A stretch of DNA of 64,000 bases, from NCBI GenBank assembly GCA_017506865.1, contig JAFCMP010000479.1:744001-808000 (forward strand). Direction: 5' to 3'. Positions within the stretch are counted from its first letter, which is position 1; every line of letters starts with the position of its first letter. Below, piece by piece: positions 49,401 to 58,800 of the stretch. The position numbers were made by a program, and so were the translations under genes. Under the pieces are notes generated by a model that did not search any database, was not told where the DNA came from, and saw nothing but the letters and a program-made list of their open reading frames with translations. This DNA is from Tribonema minus. Lineage: Eukaryota; Sar; Xanthophyceae; Tribonematales; Tribonemataceae.

Positions 49401-51366
49401 GCGCAGGGGCCGTCTGCACTTTGTCTGTGGCTCTCAGAAGCACCAACTGGAGTGCCTGCATCAACATCCATTCCAGTTTTGATGTTTGCCCGACCACTGA
49501 TGCGCGTGAGCATCGCAAACATTGTACGGCGCGCTTAGAGATGCAGTTAGAGAAAATGGCACTCGGTGAGAAACTGGTGCTGCAACGAGCACAGGGTCAG
49601 CCGCAGGCATTGCTTTGCCCATACTTTGAGGCACTTCGAATGCACGGGAGCACTCGTCTACGAGAACCTCTGATACTTTGGAGTATGCCAATTGTTTTAA
49701 ATCACTTTGAGATGCTTTGAATCCGCGCAAGCACTCCTCAACGAGCAGCTCTAGTACTTCTTCTGAGTATACTAACTTCAACTTGACTCACCTCACACGC
49801 GTGCTCACATCGTGCCAACCGCTGTCAACGCCCCATGCTGCAGGAGGGTCTGTATCTGGTGTATGGCACCCCCGACTTCATCCACCCGATGCATAGCCAC
49901 TACACGCTGCTTGTGGAGGCTTGCGCGCACCACCTGGAGGTTAACCCGGAGGACGTCCACAGGCTGGTCATGAAGTTCGACGCCAACCTCATGAAACTGG
50001 TAAGTCTGACTCTGAGTCATACTTTGACTCAGATTGACTCAGATTTACTATTTTGAAGTGTCTAGTGCACCCGGAGGACAGCCACGATGCGGTCATGAAG
50101 TTCGACGCCAACCTCATGAAACTGGTAAGTCTGACCCTTACATTCAATGCCAACCTCATGAAGCTCGTATGTCTGTATTTGACTCAAACTTTGACTCAGA
50201 TTCACAAGTTTGACCGGTGTGCCCAGAGGACGTGAAGGTCGACGCCAATCTCACGGAATCGCAAGTCTGACTTTGACTTCTACCTTGACTCAGATCCACA
50301 AGTTGAAACTGTTCTAGTGCATCCGAGGACATTCATAGCCTGGTCGTGAAGTTCGACACCAATCTGAACAGCCTTGTCAGTCCGGCCCTTCTCAAGATTG
50401 TGTTGGCCTGACTCAGACTGAGAACTTCAACTCAAAGTCAGAGTCAGAATCCAAGTCAAATCAATCTCATACATCCGACCGCAGTGCGCCTGGTGCACCG
50501 TCACTGCGCCGTCTACATGCGTCACGCTGTTGCCTGCTCCTCTGTCAGCTGCGATCGACGACCTGCGTCAGGGAATTTCATGGAGGCAATGTGCCCATCT
50601 GTTTTTTAAAGCTCTGCTTTCGCAGCACGATTAGCGGCGGCGCGCTCAACAGCGAGCCCATGAAATCACGACCACGCACCACGCTTGCCTCGACGTTCGC
50701 TGCAAACAACACGCACTTCCAGCGCCGCGTGCGCCCCCACATCTGCCCTGCAAACCAAAACGTGCTTCCTTTCCCTGCAAACCAAAACGTGCTTCCTTAC
50801 GCGCCGTCCCATGTCCTTGATTGCCTGTCAACTTCAGATTCTACTTCCACATGCTCAACAGGCAGTGGCGTGCTCATCATACGCGCTCGTAAGGTCTCAA
50901 CCACATACTTGGCGCTTCCCTGAACATGCACTGCACGCCGGCGCCGCACACACCTCCTGCTAATCAACACGTACTCCTATGTCATTGTCCACGGAAACGC
51001 GCAACTCGGCGACAGGTCTGCGGCCCGACCGGCCCTGCGGAGCGTCCCACCTACTTTGACGTGACAGAGTACGAGGACAGGCGCCGCGTGAAGCTCCCGC
51101 GCTTCGTGTGGCCCAAGCCGCACGTCTCCGAGCTGCGCAGGCTGGGGCTGCGGCGCGCGGAGGCGCTGGAGCAGCGCCTGTCTGAGCATCTCCACGACAG
51201 CAGCAGCGATCAGCACAGGTCCAATGGCCTCGAGCGGCACAATGGCGGCGGCGGCGACCTTTGCGGCAGCAGCGGCGGCAGCGGCGGCGGCAGCAGCGGC
51301 GGCAGCGGCGGCGGCGCATCACGCGCACAGCAGCAGAAAGCGCCTGTGCGTAAGATGCGGTATTGA
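37491..51366 (+). CDS. RNA polymerase I initiation factor TAF1B/Rrn7-like
   Basis: Exons that chain in phase: 37491-37690, 37760-37780 (tentative 21-base exon), 38444-39556, 40780-41065, 42688-42777, 43909-43959, 45467-45710, 46912-47111, 47646-47766, 48811-48857, 49844-49999 and 51016-51366; the total is exactly 960 codons. The order of motifs is that of TAF1B/Rrn7 (TFIIB-like): acidic start; zinc ribbon CGTCGS...EVYCEDCG; helix ALRAFQATAAALLRAL and LWAAYLAAW; a long Lys/Glu/Ala low-complexity insert; first cyclin-like part LTYLAARWLRLGVLPIDVAR and DGTLPYINAYERLP; MPPLNAHLVGARL; ALGLPQTVLD; HLMALLVVASKL; LPRRDLAAYLRYAEG; and EGLYLVYGTPDFIHP. The protein loads Pol I at rDNA promoters. The ninth exon is followed by a GC donor. 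The small exons and the C-terminal exon are the least certain. Confidence 0.75.
38236..38300 (+). repeat. Decayed copy of TAF1B exon 3 acceptor edge
   Basis: CGTGCCACGCAG and the following bases coding ARFELIGNEQM precede the real exon (38444) by about 204 bases, then diverge. Confidence 0.85.
38790..38940 (+). repeat. GGGGAG minisatellite in TAF1B exon 3
   Basis: Tandem GAGGGGGAGGGGTCTGAG-like units encode an EGEGSEGEGEG acidic stretch inside the low-complexity insert between the zinc ribbon and the cyclin-like region. The frame is kept, which argues that it is translated. Confidence 0.75.
39687..40190 (+). repeat. Tandem decayed copies of TAF1B exon 3 end plus donor
   Basis: The real exon ends GGAGCTTGTCCGTCCGAC before gtgagtcgcg (39557). 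Copies occur at 39692-39760, 39866-39935 and about 40115-40180, each with CGGAGCAGA(C/T)GCCCTC and a version of the GTGAGTCGCGCG donor. Intron words (TTGTTGGATGATGTCGTGAT, TCTCTTTGAGTA) repeat with them at about 180-base spacing. Confidence 0.88.
40420..40765 (+). repeat. Cluster of interstitial TTAGGG tracts in TAF1B intron
   Basis: At least five short GGGTTAGGGTTAGGG-like tracts (near 40421, 40490, 40559, 40619 and, as CCTAACCC, 40745) alternate with a repeated GCGCAGCGTCAGTGCAG block. The array ends just before the exon at 40780. Confidence 0.75.
41113..41560 (+). repeat. Tandem decayed copies of TAF1B exon 4 end plus donor
   Basis: Three copies of the exon end (coding INAYERLPSALRDAVRPIR, PQNAPTAAQ) follow the real donor at 41066. 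Copy 1 (about 41127-41224) is in frame with conservative changes and an intact donor (CAG then gtacat). Copy 2 (41304-41391) has a frame-destroying deletion. Copy 3 (41464-41560) is the most eroded. Each begins after CTTCAAGTTGAAGT. Confidence 0.92.
44590..44825 (+). repeat. Three tandem copies of an ATGAAAGGCCGCGTCACC segment
   Basis: In the TAF1B intron between 43959 and 45467, segments coding MKGRVTSRLTQ, MKGRVTNRLAAG and MKGRVTNCLTEG follow each other at 70-80-base spacing. Because this is exactly the pattern seen beside real exons, one copy may be an exon I could not place, or the parent exon has been lost. Confidence 0.7.
45100..46030 (+). repeat. Decayed copies on both sides of TAF1B exon 7
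   Basis: Before the exon (45467-45710) the acceptor edge GCCCCCCCAAGCACTTCAAGAACA is copied at about 45300-45345. After it the donor edge TGGCAGCGGTGGCTGTATGAGAG is copied at 45767-45835 and 45953-46015. All lie in the flanking introns. Confidence 0.85.
46770..46866 (+). repeat. Decayed copy of TAF1B exon 8 acceptor edge
   Basis: Sequence GGGCAACAGCGGC through GCGCCGCCGCC to GGTGCCGCAGACGG matches the first ~80 bases of the exon at 46912 (GCCGCCGCGCCGCC to GGTGCCGCAGACGG). Weaker related blocks occur near 46440-46480 and 46600-46650. Confidence 0.65.
47195..47360 (+). repeat. Decayed copies of TAF1B exon 8 end plus donor
   Basis: TGCGGCGTGGGTCATCAGCACGCGGGCTACCTTGAG (47203-47238, split by changes) and a second copy at 47288-47358 (HLDLDRDYCGMA... 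ACGCGGGCTA) follow the real end at 47111. Confidence 0.85.
48145..48192 (+). repeat. Interstitial TTAGGG tract in TAF1B intron
   Basis: GATTAGGGCTTGGGCTAGGG followed by TTAGGGTGAGGGTTAGGG lies in the intron between 47766 and 48811. Confidence 0.75.
50070..50390 (+). repeat. Tandem decayed copies of TAF1B exon 11 end plus donor
   Basis: The exon end (HRLVMKFDANLMKL then gtaagtctga at 50000) is copied at 50071-50130, 50141-50175, 50218-50270 and 50318-50390. The first copy reads DAVMKFDANLMKL with an intact gtaagtctgac donor; later ones lose frame and donor. Confidence 0.9.
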
Positions 51367-51987
51367 CGAGAGGACCGGGGCAGCGATGATGAATCTGAAG
51401 GTGACGTCGGAAGCGGCGGCGACGCCGGTGAAACCGCTGCTGCCCGGAATGGCGCACGAGAAGTTCTGGTTCAGCGAAGGGCGCACAAGTGGCAACGTCA
51501 ACGAGAGCACCATCGCAGCAGTGGCGCGTTCGACGGCAATGGTAATGGCAGCGGCGCCGGCGGCACTGCTGTGAACAGTGGAAAGCACAGAAGCGGCAGC
51601 AGCAGCAGCAGCAGCACCGGCAGCCGTGGCGGTGCCAGCAACGATGACAGTGGCAAGAGCACCAGCGGCAGTGATGGCAGTGATGGCGAGAGCAGTGGTG
51701 TGGGGGAACGGAGCCAGTTGCAGCGCCAACAGCAGCAGCAGCAGCAGCAGCAGCGGCAACAGTCTGATTCCGCCGCATCGGACGACAGCAGCGGCAGCGG
51801 TAGTGACAGCCGGGCAGAGAGCGACGCTGGTGGTAGTGACATCCCGATGCGGCAGATAGAGTTCGGGCAGCAGCAGAAGCACAAGCAACAGCTAGCGCTG
51901 TTGCAGCAGTCCGCAGAGAGCGGTTTCTCAGGCGGTGCCAGTACTGACGGCAGTGATGCGGGAAGCGGTCACGCCAGCCAGCGGTAG
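51367..51987 (+). other. Open frame continuing past the TAF1B stop (Ser/Gly/Gln-rich)
   Basis: After the TGA at 51364-51366 the same frame is open for another 206 codons to TAG at 51985. It begins REDRGSDDESEGDVG and is rich in GSGS, SDGSDGES and a CAG-coded poly-Gln run (51730-51757). The composition continues that of the exon before the TGA. Options are a recent nonsense mutation in a longer C-terminus, stop-codon readthrough, a single-base assembly error, or splicing around the stop from gtgcgtaag at 51343. Confidence 0.55.
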
Positions 51988-52836
51988 GTAGGTTATGATC
52001 TGAGCATCATCAACCAAATCCGGTCTCACCTGGGCGTGCATCAGGTGAATGTTGTTTCGTGGAAGACAGCAATGTATCCTTTTTGTGTGTTTCGCATGGC
52101 TCAGGTAACAGAACTGCTCTCGTACTGCAAAACACTGAATTGCATCTCAAACTTCTGCGCCCTTGTGCCTGATTGAAAAAGGTGACTGATTGTGTGTGGC
52201 ATGCCATTCAATTTGTGCTAGTCTTCAGTGTGCTTGACGCACAATGCATTGCGAGTCTCACAATTGAATTGCGAGTCTCAAGTTTATTAAAGGCACTTTG
52301 TTTGCCAGTACCAGGCAATGAGGCTGAGATGCACAGGGCTGTCATGGGAGGTAATTCACATCACTCGGTCTGCAGGCGCACAACAACATTCGTGCCACCG
52401 CTCCATTGGGAGACCTCTGATTTGAGGTACCATGTCGTAGGCAAGATTGACCACACTATAGTATACATAGCAGAGCCAGCCAGCAGATGCATGACCCAAT
52501 GCTCCTGCAGTAAACGTATGACATGATGCAAACGAAGGGCGTAATATTATGATGCCTGCGCGCGGTTAAAAATGGTGTGGAGCAGGAAGATGCGTCAATG
52601 CAGACTCATGCTGAGCATCATCGGATCAAGAATTGCTGAGAATCATCGCCCATCCATCGCAAGCTGTGAAAGACCTGATTTTGTCACTGCAAAAAACGAT
52701 CACTGCTAACAACAGAGACACACGACACCGTGACAGATCACCGAGAGCTGAGTGCGAGAGGCCTTCTGCGAAGGATCTGAGAGCAGCAGCAAGCGAGAAC
52801 GCTCGACAGCAACTGGAAACAGAGGCAACGAGAGCG
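51988..52836. other. Spacer between TAF1B and the SGF29-like gene
   Basis: No coding exon is recognised. The frame before the SGF29-like ATG is open from about 52633 with charged sequence (RHRDRSPRAECERP), but there is no in-frame ATG upstream of 52837, so it is taken as leader or upstream exon. Confidence 0.5.
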
Positions 52837-55800
52837 ATGTCGGGGAACCAACTTGGTCTGCATGGCGACTCATCAGGGCCTTACGCGCCATATCACCGGG
52901 ACGCCAGCTACAACACTGGCGGCATCGACTTCAGGCAGCTCAAGGTGAGCCGCATGCACGCCCACAGCGTCTGCAGCAGCCTTGGACACCTGTGCACGAT
53001 GCTTTGGCTTCGTGCCTCTTGCTTCGCCATGTTGATGTTGATTTGCCCTGGTTCTTGCCCTCGCTATGCAGCTGACGACCCTGCTTGACTATGCCAGATG
53101 CAAGGGCATTTGGCTGAGGCCTGACACCAACCAGCACGAGGCCGCCGTGGCCTGTGCAGCCCACTTTCGGAGCCTGCAAGCTCCGGTGCGTTTTTCCCAA
53201 GTGATGAACTGCTGCTTTGGCTTGGTTGCGCTGTGCAATGCCTTGTTGGGGCGTGGCGCCCCCACGACGTAGATGCCTTGCTCGTACACAGCAGTGCCAT
53301 GGCTGCCTCAGCTCGACGTCTCGTCGCCAGCTGCTGCTGCTCTGCCTGTTACCTAGGACTTCGCTCGCGCAGTGTCTCGTCTCAAGCCCCCTTTCTGCTG
53401 GCTGCTCCTGGTTGCTTGTGCAGGTGGACGAGGGCGCGGCCATCGATAGAGTCATCGAGCGCAGCCAGGAGGAGCACGCTGCTGAAATGGAGGAAGCAGC
53501 TCAGGTGCGTGAAGCGGCGAACGCCAGTGCATCTTCGTTCCCCCCACGTCGTCAAACCTCTGGTTCAAATCGTCGGCGGTGTTGACCTCAAGCCTGCCAC
53601 GTGTTTGATTTAAGACGGTGGCTCCTGCGGCTGGTTGTGTGTACGTGCCAGCTGCAGGGCGCCTGCAGTTGGGTTTACAAGGGTGCTTGTCAAAGGGAGG
53701 TACATCAACTGAAAAAGCTAAACAGTGGCGGTCTCTTGACGTGCGCCGTTTGCTAGGAAGTCACCCAATGCAACGCCTCGATCTGGGGCTGATTCTACTG
53801 TACGCGATCGCGCAATTGCCGCGTCTCAACGTCGCGTTGCACGGCGTGTGTTTGTACAGCATAGGTGTTGCTACTGCGTTCAATCACTTTGTCCTTCGCG
53901 TACGCCTGTGTGCTCCGCAAGCACTATATTTGCGACGACGGCGCACTCAAGTCACTGCGCGGCGCACTTGATGATGCACACACGGTCACCATCTTGAACC
54001 TTGTCGTTGTATCAAAGGCCGCCGCGACACGGTCCGCATGTAGCGCGTGTCAACATCAGTAACAATCGGCAGCGCTCAGAAGCCTTGACACACGCGCGCA
54101 TGTCTCATGCAACACCATGCACGCGTACAGCGTCGTGCGTGAAGTGATCGTAAATGAGTACCCCATTGCGGCGCGCGCGTGAAACCCTCATAGCTATGCC
54201 CCCCTCCCCCCCCTCCTTACAGGACGCTGCCGATAAATCCATGGAGAGCTGCGATGGTACCACCTCGGGGGATGACACCACAACTTCAACTTCAACCCGC
54301 ACTACATTTGCGCGCGCCCCCACACGGCGCGTGCCGCGCAGCGAGGCGGCCAAGCAAACAGGGTTTAAGAAGGCCATTAAGTCGCGTTGTGGACAGGGGA
54401 TCAGCAAGCCTGCAACCAGATTCAAGGGTAAGTTGCTACATGTCAGGCTCGTACGGACCCGTATATGTACACAGAGAGCTGTTCCATGTGAGCGTGAACA
54501 ATAGGGTCTTGACTGTGGTACTAGCACGCCGCATATGCACGCCAAGCGGCTGGCCTCTGATGGAGCAGGCGTTGGTTGCGCAAGTCCATGAGCACACGGG
54601 AGCATCATCTTGAACATGGGCGCGCGCACGGTGTGCCGTGGTGTTGTTTCATGAGGCTTGAGTCTGTCATCCTCAACTTGAAGTTTGCATATCAGGCGCA
54701 GAGCCGTGCTGCATCAGGGTGCTGACGGGCCACGGTATGGCGCGCAGTCCTGGCAACTTCAGCTGTTTTCTTCAACTTCTGGATGGGCCTCAAGTTCAAG
54801 TTCAACGTGCAGCGCGCACGGTTCACCATGTACTTGACGTTGCGTTTAGGATAGGGGGGTAGGGTGTGCAGCAGGCTGAGCAATGGGGTCAGGCGGCTGT
54901 ACATAGTGTCACTACGCTCAGCAAAAGGTGCGTCCGAACCGCAACTCTCTCAGTCGAGGTTCGCTTGCGTGAAGTTGAGGTAGCTGCAGAACGGGAGCGG
55001 CCGCACGACTGCGCAAGCGCGCAGAGCAGTTTGTTGCCTGTAGCGGGGCGAAAAAGAGCAGCAGGCGCGCACAGCACATCAGTGCTCGGACTTGGCAGCA
55101 CGCACCATGTAGCACGCACGGCTATGCGGTCTGTTTGTGCCATGCGCATGTGCAGCGTTTTGACGGTCAGATAAATGAGGGGAAGGGCAGCACAGCCCTT
55201 GCTAGTGGAGCAGTTTGCGGCAATAGTTGTGAGAAGCTACGCCTTGGCATGCAGTATGCCGGACTGGTCTTCAACTGGCAAGGCAGCAGCGCTCAACCCA
55301 CTTCAAGATGACAACAACTGTGTGACGTGCACGTTGTGAACGCTGGCTGACATATGTTGAAGTTAAAAATTGAAGTTCAGTGTGCAGCGTCGCAGCAGTC
55401 AACCGCTCAACAGACACTGCTCACACACGCCACCGCTCCCACTCTCTCCACACTTCCACAGATGTGAACGCCAAGCCCAAGAAGACCGTCTCTGTGACAG
55501 CGCTCAACAAAGTGGACGCGACTAAAGCCACAACGCTCAGCGCCGGTCCGCCCAAGCCAACTACTACTACTACGCGCAGCTCCTGTGTGCACACGGGTGA
55601 CCAGGGTGCCATGCTCCAGATCGCCGACGCAAGCGAGCAGGATCAGGATGGTGATAACTGGATTCTGGCGGTCGTCGAGCAGGTGAGCTTCAGCCTACCA
55701 GCCTGTTGCTGAGCGCTGATGAGTGTGTGCTGTTGAGCGCTGCCACATTAGCTACTCAGTAGTAATTGCGTCATTGTTCTCAGCACATCGAGATGCATGC

Positions 55801-58800
55801 TGGCGACATAGTGCATCTGTAAGAATTGCCGAGCGCTGATGAGTGTGCTGTTGAGCGCTGCCACATTAGCTCATTGCATCATTGTGTTGTTTTCAGCACA
55901 TGGAGATGCGTGTTGGCTAGTGCTTTACTAAGAACATAGTCTAGGCTACACACCAGCACAATTAGTGCTATTAGTGCATGGTGCGCAGACCGCATGTGCG
56001 CCGGCCGGATCTGAAAGCATTGGGACTACTTTGTCACTAGATAGCAACGATCAGTTGCGGCTCCGGTGAGGGCCTGATTTTGGCCAGCACGTTTCTTATA
56101 AGCGCACTACGCCTCCGCTGCTGCACGCGAGCAGCGGTTACTGCGACATGCTTCAAGCACATGAGACAGCTTGCTGCATTTTTCAGATCCTCTCAGCGTA
56201 TCTGTCGCAAAACGGGGGACAAGCGCTCTTGGCCAAAGCTCCCAGTGCCAGCGCTCAGCAAAAACCTTCCCACAACACTCAAAACATGTTCTGCATACTT
56301 CAATTTGTAGTGAACTTCTGTGCACATGTTTGCGTGAAAACGAGCTGTTGAGCAGTCGTTGCATGTCATGCACTTGATCACGGGAGTGGAGTCTCTGAAC
56401 TTCAATCATGAACTTCCGTCGAACTTGGCACATGGCCACAAACTGCTCATGCATGATGTCCCTCACTCCCATTGCCTGCTTCTTGAGGCAATATCGAGAG
56501 CTGTTGGGCACTACCCTCTTGCACCACACCACACCGGCAGAGGTAAACATCGAGGTGACCATTGCAACAGAAGACCGACGCCAGTCGTGTGCTGCTGGAA
56601 GTGATTGTATTGTGGTCTATATACCTCAGGGCTCAACCTAACCCTAGCAATGAGCATGTAACTGCCATATGCTCCAACACTTCTGTTGTCTCATGCCCAA
56701 TTCCCTGTATTGTGCGCGTCTGCAGTGCCATGCGGACGCGGACCTGTTCATATGCGTTGACGAGGATGAGAAGGACAAGAAGGACGACACGAAGACCAAG
56801 TTCAATAGGCGCAGTGACCAGGTGAGCGTCACCATCTTGAAGTTTGACAATGCCCCTGTTTGTGAAACAGTTGATGTTGAAAGCTCATCATGATCTGCCA
56901 TCTGTCACAGCTTATTCATGTAGTTAGAGAGCTTTTGAGTTGTCGCTTTGAATATCGGATATCGCAGTGGCTGAGTTGTCGATTTGAATATCGAATATCG
57001 CAGTGAACAAGCTTAGGTCGAGGAGGAAATTGACGACTAGCCAGTATGTAGCACTTGGTGTCTCTGTAGGTATGTGTCACTGACTACTCTAAATACATTG
57101 ATGAAGTGAATGCAGCATCAAACGCCGGACAACTATCGCAATAAACTGCGCACAATGTAACACCCGCTGACTCTGTCTGTGTGTGCCACCCATTGTGCTG
57201 ATCTGATCACTTTTGTACAGATTGTTCGGCTAAAGGACACCTCAGCGGGTTTCACCAAGAAGCAGGAAGTGCTGGCGGTGTACCCCGGCTCCACAGTATT
57301 TTACAAGGCGAAGTTCGAAAGGACGACCGGGGGAGTCGACGAGATGGGCAACTACTGCGCTCGCATGGTGAGTGGCAAATGCTGCGCGATGATGCATTAA
57401 GTTAATAGTGACAGCGCTCAGCACATATATACTACTTCGAAGTAGCAGATTGTGCGGCTTAAGGACCCCTCGCCGGCTTTACCAAGGACCAAGACGTGCT
57501 GGCGATGTACCCCAGGTCGACTGTTTTCTATCGCGCCAACTTCAACAAGACGTTCGCGAGTACAGACGGGGGAGGGCGAGTTCTGCGCACGCATGGTGAT
57601 GTTATGAGCGCTGCCACTCATGATGCTATGCATCATCGCTCAGCACTTGCCACTCCCAACGTGCACGCAGTACTCGCCCTCCTCATCAGTGCCCCCGTGA
57701 CCGTTTTGTTGAAGTTCGCCTTGTAGAAGGTGGTTGAACCGGGGTACACCGTCATTTTGGTTCTTGGTGAAGCCGGTCAAGGTGTCCTTGAGCCACACAA
57801 TCTGTACAAAGTTATGTAGTAAGTCCAATGGGTGGCACGCACAGACAGAGTCAGCAGATGTGTCTGAGGTGGGTGTGTCTGGATGCAACTTCAACAAATC
57901 GTAATGAACTGCGCTGTATCATCAGATCAGCGTGCGCTGCAGCCACGAGGGAGCCTGACTTAATCAGCACTGAAGTCTGTGCGACTGTATTGTGTGACCT
58001 GTGCACCATTGTTGGCTGTTCATAGCGGGCTTACGCGTGAACCCATGCCCATGGTCATCCGTGTCACCGAAACCTACACCTGACCATAACCCTGACACTA
58101 CATAGTCCTGACCCTTAATGTAACCCTAGCCCTTGCCCTACTTGCAAACCCAACCTTCACCGAATGAAGCGGCACTGATTTACCAGCCATGCAATTTCAT
58201 TGTCGCTAGTCGAATATCCTTCTCAAAGTATTTTTAATGTCTCCTGACTGCCAAACTGGCTTACATGCAGTGCCATGTGCAGGCACTGCTTTGAACTAGG
58301 GTGTAAAGGATGGTCAAGGCGGAAGTTGAACTGCCGCTCGTTGAAAGCTGTCACTTGATTACGCTCTTGCTAACCCTTGTGTGTTTTGAATCTGTCGTCG
58401 CCTCGGATAAGCGTGACCTTCGACAGTGACTACCCCAATAGCAAGGGCAACGTTCGCGCCAAGAACATCAAGCCGCGATACGTCATACCCGTCCCGCCGC
58501 AGCACCATGGCTCAGGCGCCAGCACCAGCAATGACACCGCCGCCGCCGACATAGACCCCACTATAAAGGAGGGTTCAGGTGCTGCCGCCACAAGCAGCGA
58601 GGCGTATGCAGCGCCTGTAATAGAGTCAATTGCCGCAGCGGAGGTCAAGACGTGCGGCAAGCGCAGCAGGTCGGAGAGCACCGTGACCCTGAGCGATGTC
58701 ACGGACATAGACTCGGGCTGCAGCACGCCGTGCGCATCACCCGTCAGCAGCACCGGCAAGAACAATCCTATCAGGCCCAACAAGAGACAGAGGAGCAACA

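Noticed and set aside
50960-51778. 272-codon Cys/His/Arg-rich minus-strand frame
   Set aside because: Antisense shadow of Ser/Gly/Gln codons in the TAF1B C-terminal region.
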